From an uncultured Flavobacteriales bacterium (GTDB taxonomy: Bacteria > Bacteroidota > Bacteroidia > Flavobacteriales_E > Vicingaceae): 6,056 nucleotides of DNA. The position numbers were made by a program, and so were the translations under genes. Numbering within the stretch: the stretch's first letter is position 1; each line of letters opens with the position of its first letter. Under the pieces are notes generated by a model. It searched no databases. It worked only from the letters and a program-made list of their open reading frames with translations, and had not been told where the DNA came from. Below, piece by piece: positions 1-6,008 of the stretch. The stretch spans positions 1 to 6,056 of the forward strand of contig CAJXRL010000172.1 in the NCBI GenBank assembly GCA_913059105.1. The letters run 5' to 3'.

Positions 1-39
1 AGTAGATCGTCGGCAGCGTCAGATGTGTATAAGAGACAG
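1..39 (+). other. Nextera i5-side adapter (artificial sequence)
   Basis: Bases 21-39 are the 19-bp Tn5 mosaic end AGATGTGTATAAGAGACAG and bases 7-20 are TCGTCGGCAGCGTC, the Illumina Nextera read-1 adapter. Bases 1-6 (AGTAGA) match the last six bases of an i5 index. This is library-construction sequence left on the contig and not part of the organism. Genomic DNA starts at base 40. Confidence 0.98.
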
Positions 40-56
40 AACTTATACTTACCACA

Positions 57-2207
57 ATGACAATGTATCATAAAACAAAACAACCAATACTCCTATTTGT
101 AGGTATAATTTTATTAGCTAGTTGTAATAATGCAATAGAAGACAAAGAACCTGTGGTAGATAACGTTTTGTTAAAAGAATGGACAGGGCCATATGGAGGT
201 GTTCCGGATTTTGATCTTATGAAAATTGAAGACGTAAAAGCTGCCATGATTCAGGGTATGGAGTTGAACCTTAAGGATATTGAAGCAATCGCTAATATTT
301 CTGATGCTGCAACTTTTAAAAACACTATTGAGTCAATGGAACGTGCAGGGCAAGAACTAGAAAGAGGCTCTGCGTATTATGGTATTTTAAGTGCCAACAT
401 GTCTTCTCCAGAATTTAGAGATATTCAGGCTGAATTGGCCCCATTATTTTCCGAGTTTCAATCCAAAATTACACAAAATGCAAAATTATTTCAACGTATA
501 AAAACTGTGTATGATGCTTCATTAGAAAATCCACTTCCGGCGGACCAACAAAGAGTTGTAGATTTAACGTATAAGAGATTTGCTATGAACGGTGCAGAAT
601 TGGACGCTGAGAAAAAGGCAAGTTATGCTGCGATAAACAAAGAGTTATCGAGCTTATACACGAAATTTTCAAATAACGTATTACATGACGAAGAAAATTA
701 TGTGACTTATTTGACCAAAGACCAATTGGGAGGTTTATCTCAAGGATATATTAAATCTGCAGCAAGAATAGCAACGGATAAAGGACAAGAAGGAAAATAC
801 GCCATTACAAATAGCCGTTCCTCTATGGATCCTTTCTTAACCTATTCTACTCAGCGAGAATTGCGCCAACAAGTTTGGACAAATTACTATTCAAGAGGAG
901 ACAATGGCGACGAATATGACAACAATGAATTAATTGCAGATATCTTAAAGTTACGTCGTAAACGAGTAGAGCTTTTGGGTTATAAAAACTATGCAGAATG
1001 GCGTTTACAAGATCGAATGGCAAAAACACCTGAAAACGCAATAGCCTTAATGGAAGCCGTTTGGCCCGCAGCGATTGCTAGAGTTGCCGAAGAAGTTGAA
1101 GACATGCAAGCGGTAGCAGATGCAAGCGAAGATAACATCACCATTGAGTCGTGGGATTATCGTTTTTATGCTGAGAAAGTTCGAAAAGAGAAGTATGATT
1201 TAAACTCTGATGAAGTAAAGCAATATCTCGCACTAGACAGATTAACAGATGCGATGCATTACGTAGCAGGTGAGCTATTTAACTACAAATTCTCATCAAT
1301 CCCTGAAGGCACAATTCCTGTTTATCATGAAGATGTAAAAGTTTGGGAAGTGACCGATAAAACTTCTGGCAAAAACATAGGACTTTGGTATCTTGACCCC
1401 TATGCAAGAGAGGGAAAACGTTCAGGAGCGTGGGCAAACACCTTTAGAGGTCACTCTTCCTTTGACGGAGAAAAAAATGTTCTGGCTACAAACAATTCAA
1501 ACTTTGTTAAACCTGCTCAAGGAGAAGCTTTACTTATTTCATGGGATGATGCCACTACTTTCTTTCATGAATTTGGTCATGCGCTTCACTTCTTCTCCTC
1601 TACTGTAAGGTACCCTGCTCTAAATGGTGGTGTTAGAGATTATACAGAATTTCAATCGCAATTACTAGAGCGTTGGCTAGCTACAGATAAAGTAATGAAT
1701 AACTTTTTGGTTCACCCTGAAACTGGAGGAGCAATGCCAGAAGAATTAAGAGCAAAAATTAAAAACGCAGCTACTTTCAATCAGGGGTTTTCTACCACGG
1801 AGTATTTGGCCTCGGCAATAATGGATATGAAGTTCCACGTTGCAGACCCGACAAACATTGATGTAGATAAATTTGAACGTGAAACGCTTGCGGAGTTAAA
1901 AATGCCTAAAGAATTACCTATGCGACACAGAACGCCTCATTTTGGTCACGTATTTTCTGGCGAAGGTTATGCAACAGCATATTACGGTTATATGTGGGCA
2001 GATGTTTTAACGGCAGACGCTTCTGAAGCATTTGCTGAAGCTCCAGGGGGGTTTTATGACGAAGAAATGGCTGCTAAGCTAGTGAAGTATCTGTTTGCTC
2101 CTAGAAACTCGATGGATCCTGCTGAAGCATACCGCCTATTTCGAGGTCGTGATGCAAAAATTGGAGCCTTAATGAGAGATAGAGGTTTTCCTGTACCTGC
2201 AGAATAG
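57..2207 (+). CDS. dcp: M3 family zinc metallopeptidase, peptidyl-dipeptidase Dcp-like lipoprotein
   Basis: Complete 716-residue protein, close in length to E. coli Dcp (about 680) plus a signal peptide. Family role: removal of C-terminal dipeptides from oligopeptides using one zinc. The N-terminus has basic residues, a hydrophobic stretch (about 10-21) and a lipobox LLASC, so Cys23 should be lipidated after signal peptidase II cleavage. The acidic stretch soon after Cys23 could permit export to the cell surface, but that is inference. The zinc site is HEFGH (504-508), with the third ligand probably Glu531 in TEFQSQ. Other Dcp-type blocks are GAWANTF (from 457), the substrate-side GHVFSGEGY (630-638) with Tyr642/643/645, and FRGRD near residue 695. 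All expected catalytic residues are present. The start at 57 places the signal peptide normally; ATG at 63 is a possible alternative. The promoter is cut off by the adapter. No clear terminator follows. Family assignment is very sure; surface location and exact substrate are not known. Confidence 0.95.
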   Translation: MTMYHKTKQPILLFVGIILLASCNNAIEDKEPVVDNVLLKEWTGPYGGVPDFDLMKIEDVKAAMIQGMELNLKDIEAIANISDAATFKNTIESMERAGQELERGSAYYGILSANMSSPEFRDIQAELAPLFSEFQSKITQNAKLFQRIKTVYDASLENPLPADQQRVVDLTYKRFAMNGAELDAEKKASYAAINKELSSLYTKFSNNVLHDEENYVTYLTKDQLGGLSQGYIKSAARIATDKGQEGKYAITNSRSSMDPFLTYSTQRELRQQVWTNYYSRGDNGDEYDNNELIADILKLRRKRVELLGYKNYAEWRLQDRMAKTPENAIALMEAVWPAAIARVAEEVEDMQAVADASEDNITIESWDYRFYAEKVRKEKYDLNSDEVKQYLALDRLTDAMHYVAGELFNYKFSSIPEGTIPVYHEDVKVWEVTDKTSGKNIGLWYLDPYAREGKRSGAWANTFRGHSSFDGEKNVLATNNSNFVKPAQGEALLISWDDATTFFHEFGHALHFFSSTVRYPALNGGVRDYTEFQSQLLERWLATDKVMNNFLVHPETGGAMPEELRAKIKNAATFNQGFSTTEYLASAIMDMKFHVADPTNIDVDKFERETLAELKMPKELPMRHRTPHFGHVFSGEGYATAYYGYMWADVLTADASEAFAEAPGGFYDEEMAAKLVKYLFAPRNSMDPAEAYRLFRGRDAKIGALMRDRGFPVPAE

Positions 2208-2464
2208 AGGCTTTTCAAAAGAAAATCTTGTTTATTCTCTCAGAACTCAACATAAAAGAAGTTCCATAAAATATGAATGATAAATTGGGCATAGCTGTAT
2301 GAGAAATTCAATTAAATAATATTAATGTAGTTGTTGTTCATTGCTTGGGTCTGATTCTTATTCTTTAATACACATGGAAATAGACCTAAAGAAATAACCT
2401 ATAAAAAAAGGGTTAAGAGAAATGCTAATGGATCACACAACACTTCAATAAATTATGAAAATAA
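2208..2464. other. intergenic, no recognisable gene
   Basis: All three forward frames are interrupted by stops. A forward frame open from 2355 to 2470 shows no family resemblance I can recognise. The missing N-terminal half of the broken acetyltransferase that follows could have lain here, but I cannot read it. No convincing terminator hairpin for the upstream peptidase was found; the only short palindrome, CTTTTCAAAAG, is too small. Confidence 0.5.
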
Positions 2465-2809
2465 TATGCCTTGACATGGGTGCTCAACAAGAAGCAAATT
2501 GGACACTCCAACGTAAACGATATTAAATTTGCTAAAGAAGCTACTTTGCATTTACGCCTAAGGAAATCAACTGATAGGGAAAAAGGAATTGTAATTGAAC
2601 TTGTTAAAAAATTACTACCCTTCTATTTCGAGAAATTGAACCTCAAAAAGTTGATTTGTGAATCATATGCTTTGTCCTATATGTCAAACAAAACATTGAA
2701 ATGAATAGGATTTGAATTCATAAAAAAGTACAGAAAGATTCCGCAATCATTAAAATTTGAGCAAGGAATGAATCCAAGAAAATTATTAATAAAAATAACG
2801 AGCGACTAA
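2465..2809 (+). pseudogene. broken GNAT family N-acetyltransferase (C-terminal half, in-frame TGA)
   Basis: The reading frame from 2465 encodes a recognisable C-terminal half of a RimJ/RimL-like GNAT acetyltransferase: WVLNKKQIGHSNVN, then LHLRLRKSTDREKGI, where the acetyl-CoA loop lies, then LPFYFEKLNLKKLICESYAL and NKTLK. A TGA at 2702-2704 interrupts it, and the same frame continues after the stop with IGFEFIKKYRKIP and LKFEQ to a TAA at 2807. In intact relatives the NKTLE(K)xGFEF and FEQ segments are continuous, so the TGA probably replaced an Arg or Lys codon. Upstream the frame is closed by TAA at 2462-2464 and no start plus N-terminal half is visible. The acetyl-CoA loop also looks poor: REKGIVIEL in place of the usual RxxGxG/A. 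The piece up to the TGA could be called as a 77-residue gene from TTG at 2471, but would be only a fragment. I infer an inactive relic. Confidence 0.75.
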
Positions 2810-2951
2810 AATTAATGGATGAAATTAATATGGCTTATTATTCAATGTTTTTGGATTTGTAAATACAGCGAATTAAAATTGTATAAAGATGATCTAAACA
2901 TGGAATAAGATTATCATAGATGTATGATGCTTCAGCAAATTTTACTAAATA

Positions 2952-2983
2952 CATAATATTAAAGTACAAGCTGTAATATTATG
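2952..2983 (-). terminator. AT-rich hairpin at the end of the response regulator gene, possible weak terminator
   Basis: A perfect 10-bp inverted repeat, CATAATATTA (2952-2961) and TAATATTATG (2974-2983), encloses a 12-base loop. It overlaps the stop codon of the minus-strand response regulator. The stem is almost wholly A/T and the minus-strand sequence beyond it is only mildly T-rich, so it may be a weak terminator or an mRNA 3' stabilising hairpin. Confidence 0.35.
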
Positions 2984-3371
2984 AGTTAGCCAATTGAACC
3001 CTCATTTTAGCTTCGCCCAATAGTTTTCCTACATACCCTTTTATGGAGGAAAATCGTACAGCTCGTTCTACATCTCTTTTTAAGTTAGAAGAAGTTACCA
3101 TTAAAACTGACAAATGATCTAAATCGTCAATTTCCTCTTCTATTTCTTCTAATACATCATAGCCAAAATTAATTGGCATATTACTGTCTAATAATAATAA
3201 AGTTTCATTTTCAAACCACTCACTATGTGCTAGGCAAGCAATAGTAAAAACTGTGGAATTTGTGTATGAGATAATCTCAGAGTTCGGGAAACTATCCCTC
3301 ACTGCATCTGAGTGTAAAAAATTTGACGGTTCATTATTGTCAACAATTAGAATATATTTATAGTCTATCAT
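2979..3371 (-). CDS. single-domain response regulator (CheY-like receiver)
   Basis: Encodes 130 residues, the size of a lone receiver domain with no DNA-binding or enzymatic output domain. Visible receiver features: beta-1 ending in ILIVDNNE (acidic position Asp11), phospho-acceptor Asp62 in LLLLDSNMP, hydroxyl residue Thr93/Ser94 in MVTSS, and conserved Lys116 in GYVGKLL. The second residue of the usual acidic pair is Asn12 and the following one Asn13, where Bacteroidota relatives often have DDDE; this may alter Mg2+ binding and phosphorylation. Such proteins normally relay phosphate from a histidine kinase to another partner. On the same strand, 9 bases upstream, lie the last codons of a histidine kinase, so this was probably the second gene of a kinase-regulator pair. 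The kinase looks decayed here, so the regulator may be orphaned. The ATG at 3371 gives a normal receiver N-terminus. A hairpin overlaps the stop codon. Family call is sure; function is unknown. Confidence 0.85.
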   Translation of the reverse strand: MIDYKYILIVDNNEPSNFLHSDAVRDSFPNSEIISYTNSTVFTIACLAHSEWFENETLLLLDSNMPINFGYDVLEEIEEEIDDLDHLSVLMVTSSNLKRDVERAVRFSSIKGYVGKLLGEAKMRVQLANS

Positions 3372-3380
3372 AATATTTAG

Positions 3381-3452
3381 TTAGGCAATTGGGAGTTTAA
3401 TATTTATCTCCATTCCTTTTTTTGGTTCATTTTCAATTCTATTGTATCTTAC
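3381..3452 (-). pseudogene. C-terminal remnant of a sensor histidine kinase
   Basis: The minus strand reads RIENEPKKGMEINIKLPIA followed by TAA (3383-3381). This resembles the last strand pair of a histidine-kinase ATPase domain, where a segment like ...VESEPGKGTxFxIxLP closes the protein. The frame is open only back to a TAA at 3455-3453, with a further TGA at 3461-3459. A short piece in another minus-strand frame, MIVSKI, just upstream might be the preceding kinase helix, implying a frameshift, but that is weak. No ATP-binding boxes (N, G1, G2) or phospho-acceptor histidine are readable upstream. The spacing to the response regulator start is 9 bases, as in a two-component operon. I infer a decayed partner kinase; the short length keeps confidence moderate. 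Confidence 0.55.
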
Positions 3453-3722
3453 TTACAATCATGCATCTGTATAATTATAAATAACGCTTCCATACTTGCA
3501 GCTTAAATTAAAGTTCTCGACAATATTGAAAGGCTTTGTTATAGTTTATACTCTTTTTATATTATTTAGTTTCACAAATCAATCAAAATTTGAGTTAGCC
3601 TTTACAGCACCTGTGTATTTCAGCAATATTGCTAAGCTTCCCCTTTGCTGAGAAACTATTATCTTTACTTATCACCTAATTAATGGCACAGGAACACTCG
3701 CAACCTTAAAACAAAATAATCA
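3453..3722. other. non-coding stretch, probably decayed kinase and promoter region
   Basis: No intact gene is visible. On the minus strand, 3462-3545 is a 28-codon open stretch in the same frame as the kinase remnant, bounded by stops on both sides, with no motif I recognise. A perfect 12-base palindrome AGCAATATTGCT lies at 3622-3633. The promoter of the plus-strand gene starting at 3723 should lie here, but I could not find a good Bacteroidota TTG/TAnnTTTG pair. Confidence 0.45.
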
Positions 3723-4430
3723 ATGACGACTGAAGAAATTCTAACCGAGCTGGAAAAATATGGTGATGAGAAAACTAAAAACACCTATAAAACACTCGGA
3801 GCTAAAGAACCATTATTTGGAGTAAAAGTCCAGGACCTGAAAAAGATTTTGAAAAAGACTAAGAAAAACCATGAACTATCTTTAAAACTCTTTGCTAGCG
3901 GAAATTATGACGCGATGTATCTAGCTGGTTTAATGGCCGATGAGAAAAAAATTACTTCTCAACAACTTGAATTATGGGTAAGCCAAGCCTACTTTTCATA
4001 TTTGAGTGAATACACGGTGCCTTGGATTACTGCCGAAACCAAACATGGATTTGAATTGGGCTTAAAATGGATTCAATCAGATATTGAAAGCACTTCAGCT
4101 GCCGGTTGGGGAACATTGGCCTATTACGCCGCAGTGAGTGAAGATGAAAAGTTAGATACTCAGGTCTATATCAAACTGCTTGAAATAGTTGAAAAAGAAA
4201 TTCATGTTGCCCAAAATAGAGTTCGTTATGCAATGAACGGTTTTGTAATTGCTGTAGGAACGTATGTTGAATCGTTGACTGATAAATCAAAGGAGGTAGC
4301 AAAAAAGATAGGTACAGTTACAGTTGATGTTGGAGGCACTTCTTGTAAGGTGCCGCTAGCGAATGATTATATTGACAAAGTTATCGCTAAGGGTAGAATT
4401 GGAATAAAAAGAAAAATTGCCAGATGCTAA
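3723..4430 (+). CDS. AlkD-like DNA alkylation repair family protein (HEAT-like repeats)
   Basis: 235 residues, the usual size for the DNA alkylation repair (AlkC/AlkD) superfamily, all-helical proteins of stacked HEAT-like repeats. AlkD itself is a glycosylase that removes bulky or cationic alkylated bases. Recognisable blocks: the N-terminal GAKEPLFGVKVQDLKKI (26-42), YDAMYLAGLMA (62-72), YTVPWITAE (97-105), the AAGWGTLAYYA helix (126-136), NRVRYAMNGFVIAVG (165-179) and the tail TSCKVPLANDYI ending RKIARC. The tail with Cys-Lys-Val-Pro and a terminal basic-Cys motif belongs to a large sub-branch distinct from Bacillus AlkD. Aligning from memory, AlkD's catalytic Asp113 falls at Pro100 and Trp187 at Phe174, so classical AlkD chemistry is doubtful. 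The ATG at 3723 is preceded by A-rich sequence without a Shine-Dalgarno motif. The 3' end overlaps the next gene by 7 bases (ATGCTAA), suggesting translational coupling. Family sure; activity unproven. Confidence 0.88.
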   Translation: MTTEEILTELEKYGDEKTKNTYKTLGAKEPLFGVKVQDLKKILKKTKKNHELSLKLFASGNYDAMYLAGLMADEKKITSQQLELWVSQAYFSYLSEYTVPWITAETKHGFELGLKWIQSDIESTSAAGWGTLAYYAAVSEDEKLDTQVYIKLLEIVEKEIHVAQNRVRYAMNGFVIAVGTYVESLTDKSKEVAKKIGTVTVDVGGTSCKVPLANDYIDKVIAKGRIGIKRKIARC

Positions 4431-4990
4431 ATCCGAATCCAAAAAATAGTTTATTTATTGCCACCAGTTTAGACGGTTATATCGCTGATAAAAATGGTGG
4501 AATTGATTGGCTGAATACGGTACCAAATCCCGACCTCGAAGACATGGGATATTCCAATTTTATACGGCGCATTGATGCATTAGTGATGGGACGGACTACC
4601 TTTGAAACTGTCTGTGCATTTGATATAGATTGGCCCTACACAAAGCCTGTATATGTTTTAAGCAATACCCTGATTGAAATACCCGAAAACTATCAGGGGA
4701 AAGCATTTTTAAAGAAGGGTTCTTTGACAGATATTTTGCACGACATTCATCAACAAGGACATCATCGATTATACATTGACGGGGGTGCAACTATTCAAAG
4801 CTTCCTAAAGGAAGATTTAATTGACGAAATGATACTCACCACCATACCAATATTATTAGGTGGTGGTTCTCCCCTATTTTCTGAACTCCAAAATAAAATG
4901 CAATTTGAATTGATGGATTCAAATGTATTTTTAAGTCAGATTTCTCAACATCATTACCATCGAAAAAAGGCTTTGGTTGTTAAGGAGTGA
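4424..4990 (+). CDS. dihydrofolate reductase family protein (RibD C-terminal-like)
   Basis: 188 residues, typical for stand-alone members of the DHFR/RibD_C fold. Family members reduce a pterin- or pyrimidine-like substrate with NADPH, but many stand-alone members have no assigned substrate. Visible blocks: FIATSLDGYIADKNGGIDWL (11-30), the substrate-side opening strand and loop; LVMGRTTFETV (53-63), the nucleotide-binding GRxT segment; PVYVLSNT (75-82); YIDGGATIQSFL (117-128), the second dinucleotide-binding glycine loop; and IPILLGGGSPLF (141-152), the hallmark near the end. It is not a classical FolA, which lacks the LGGGxPLF block, and it has no deaminase domain as in full RibD. Its ATG lies inside the end of the AlkD-like gene, so the two are probably co-transcribed and coupled; whether they act together is unknown. 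No terminator hairpin with a T-run is evident after the TGA stop. Confidence 0.9.
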   Translation: MLNPNPKNSLFIATSLDGYIADKNGGIDWLNTVPNPDLEDMGYSNFIRRIDALVMGRTTFETVCAFDIDWPYTKPVYVLSNTLIEIPENYQGKAFLKKGSLTDILHDIHQQGHHRLYIDGGATIQSFLKEDLIDEMILTTIPILLGGGSPLFSELQNKMQFELMDSNVFLSQISQHHYHRKKALVVKE

Positions 4991-5140
4991 TTGAGGAATT
5001 TAAGTTTCAATAGGTTCAACTTTCAATTTTACGAGCTTGGAGAATTGATAGTGTTATTTGTAAGGAATGAATACACCCATAATTGATTGAAAATGTAATC
5101 AATACAATTCAAGCGAAGGCAATAACCATAAAACATTAAA
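4991..5140. other. short intergenic region, no clear signals
   Basis: This stretch separates the reductase gene from the GNAT gene. There is only a 5-bp AAGTT/AACTT repeat and no strong terminator. The bases before the GNAT start (ACATTAAA) are A/T-rich, as is usual for unstructured Bacteroidota leaders. A TTGGAG...TTATTTG pair near 5037-5062 is a poor match to the TTG/TAnnTTTG promoter consensus and I do not call it. Confidence 0.4.
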
Positions 5141-5602
5141 ATGAACTTTAGAAAAGCAACCAAAAATGATGTTATAGTAATTGTAGAAATGATTGCTGAT
5201 GACCAACTTGGAAAGAAAAGGGAAAATTTTCATATTCCACTGCCGTCTGAATATGTAAATGCTTTTGAGAATATTGATTCCGATGAAAATCAAGAGTTAA
5301 TTGTTGTTGAAAATGAAGATTTGGAAATAATTGGTACTCTTCAACTATCATTTATACAGTACTTGACTTATCGAGGAGGAATTAGAGCGCAAATTGAAGC
5401 GGTAAGAATTAGAAAGGATAAAAGAGGATTAGGAATTGGAAAAATAATGTTTGAATGGGCAATTAATAGAGCAAAACAACGGAATGCACACTTGATTCAA
5501 TTAACAACGGACAAAAAACGACCAAAAGCGATAAAATTTTATGAAGACTTAGGATTTAAGCAGTCACACGAAGGAATGAAAATGCATTTTACCAAAGGCT
5601 AG
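5141..5602 (+). CDS. GNAT family N-acetyltransferase
   Basis: Complete 153-residue protein, the standard length for a single GNAT domain, which transfers an acetyl group from acetyl-CoA to an amine. The N-terminus MNFRKATKNDV is the typical first strand and helix. Glu86 lies in the central strand IEAVRI, a position often used for catalysis. The acetyl-CoA pyrophosphate loop is RGLGIG (95-100), fitting R/Q-x-x-G-x-G/A, followed by the helix KIMFEWAINRAKQR. Motif B is AIKFYEDLGFKQSHEGMKM (130-148). All core elements are intact, unlike the broken acetyltransferase at 2465-2809, which belongs to a different branch. The ATG at 5141 is supported by the family-typical N-terminus and an A/T-rich leader. 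It stands alone, 150 bases after the reductase gene, and converges on the minus-strand secreted-protein gene. The substrate cannot be told from sequence. Confidence 0.92.
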   Translation: MNFRKATKNDVIVIVEMIADDQLGKKRENFHIPLPSEYVNAFENIDSDENQELIVVENEDLEIIGTLQLSFIQYLTYRGGIRAQIEAVRIRKDKRGLGIGKIMFEWAINRAKQRNAHLIQLTTDKKRPKAIKFYEDLGFKQSHEGMKMHFTKG

Positions 5603-5661
5603 TTCGTTGATTAAGGCTGTATTAATATTCATAAGCTGGGAGCATACTATTTACCACCAAC

Positions 5662-5685
5662 TAGCTACAAACAATGTTGTAGTTA
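5662..5685 (+). other. small inverted repeat after the GNAT gene
   Basis: TAGCTACAA (5662-5670) and TTGTAGTTA (5677-5685) can pair over 9 positions, including one G-U, around a 6-base loop. No T-run follows on the plus strand, so it is at best a weak 3' hairpin for the GNAT transcript. The rest of 5603-5770 shows no recognisable gene. Confidence 0.25.
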
Positions 5686-5770
5686 TCATCCTGCCCTATT
5701 TGACAACTCTACTGAATGGTTTTTGTATTTCTATTAATTTATACCTCACCAATTTAACGGGCAAGCAAGG

Positions 5771-5810
5771 AAAAAATAAAAAAAGCAGTAGAGCCAATGC
5801 CCTACTGCTT
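5771..5810 (-). terminator. rho-independent terminator for the minus-strand T9SS-cargo gene
   Basis: AAGCAGTAG (5783-5791) and CTACTGCTT (5802-5810) form a perfect 9-bp stem, possibly extended by an inner GC pair step. On the minus strand the stem is followed by a long T-tract, complementary to the plus-strand A-rich run ending at 5771 and broken by a single A. It lies 25 bases beyond the stop codon of the minus-strand partial gene, as expected for its terminator. The plus-strand side lacks a T-run, so it is probably one-directional. Confidence 0.85.
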
Positions 5811-5835
5811 CTGTTAGCGTTAATTGCAATGAAAT

Positions 5836-6008
5836 TTAGAGTTTATTCCACTTTACAACTTTGTTAGTAATTCCTGTTTGTATTGAAATAAGGTAGACAT
5901 CAGCTTTTAAACTCGACAAATCAAGATTTACTTTTGATTGGTTCAAGATCTGTTTCGTGAACACCTTACTTCCCAGCAAATTATAAATCGTTATTTCAGC
6001 ACAAATTT
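5836..6008 (-). CDS. 3' end of a secreted protein with a type IX secretion C-terminal sorting domain (partial)
   Basis: The minus strand is open from the adapter junction at 6008 to a TAA at 5838-5836, giving 56 residues. The sequence is a typical type A T9SS sorting domain (Por_Secre_tail): ITIYNLLGSKVFTKQ, then VNLDLSSLKADVYLISIQ, ending NKVVKWNKL. The hallmark elements are the IYNLLGxKV strand, the LDLSSLxxxVYL turn, and the final KVVKW strand with basic residues. Family knowledge: this roughly 70-90-residue tail takes proteins across the outer membrane through the PorU/T9SS machinery and is removed or used for surface attachment. The cargo protein (enzyme, adhesin or other) is lost beyond the contig edge, so its function is unknown. 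There is no start codon because the gene is truncated by the adapter. A strong intrinsic terminator follows the stop. It converges with the GNAT gene. The domain also supports a Bacteroidota origin. Confidence 0.85.

Noticed and set aside
847..1041. 64-codon minus-strand ORF inside the peptidase gene
   Set aside because: It lies antisense to a conserved coding region with no family features. The same applies to 1393-1608 (+), 4596-4790 (-) and 5099-5293 (-).
2702..2704. TGA as a recoded sense codon (alternative genetic code or selenocysteine)
   Set aside because: The intact genes in the window have no internal TGA and the reductase gene uses TGA as its stop. The broken gene also lacks its N-terminal half, so simple decay explains it.
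3622..3633. Perfect palindrome AGCAATATTGCT as an operator
   Set aside because: A single copy, with no matching second site and no identified regulator gene, can occur by chance in AT-rich DNA.
4991..5820. Integron-like cassette structure around the small accessory genes
   Set aside because: No GTTRRRY/RYYYAAC core pairs at the gene borders; GTTAGCG near 5813 does not fit the consensus.
5607..5867. 86-codon hydrophobic ORF on the plus strand
   Set aside because: It runs through the minus-strand terminator hairpin and into the antisense of the T9SS tail, has no recognisable family, and its residues look like translated AT-rich intergenic DNA.
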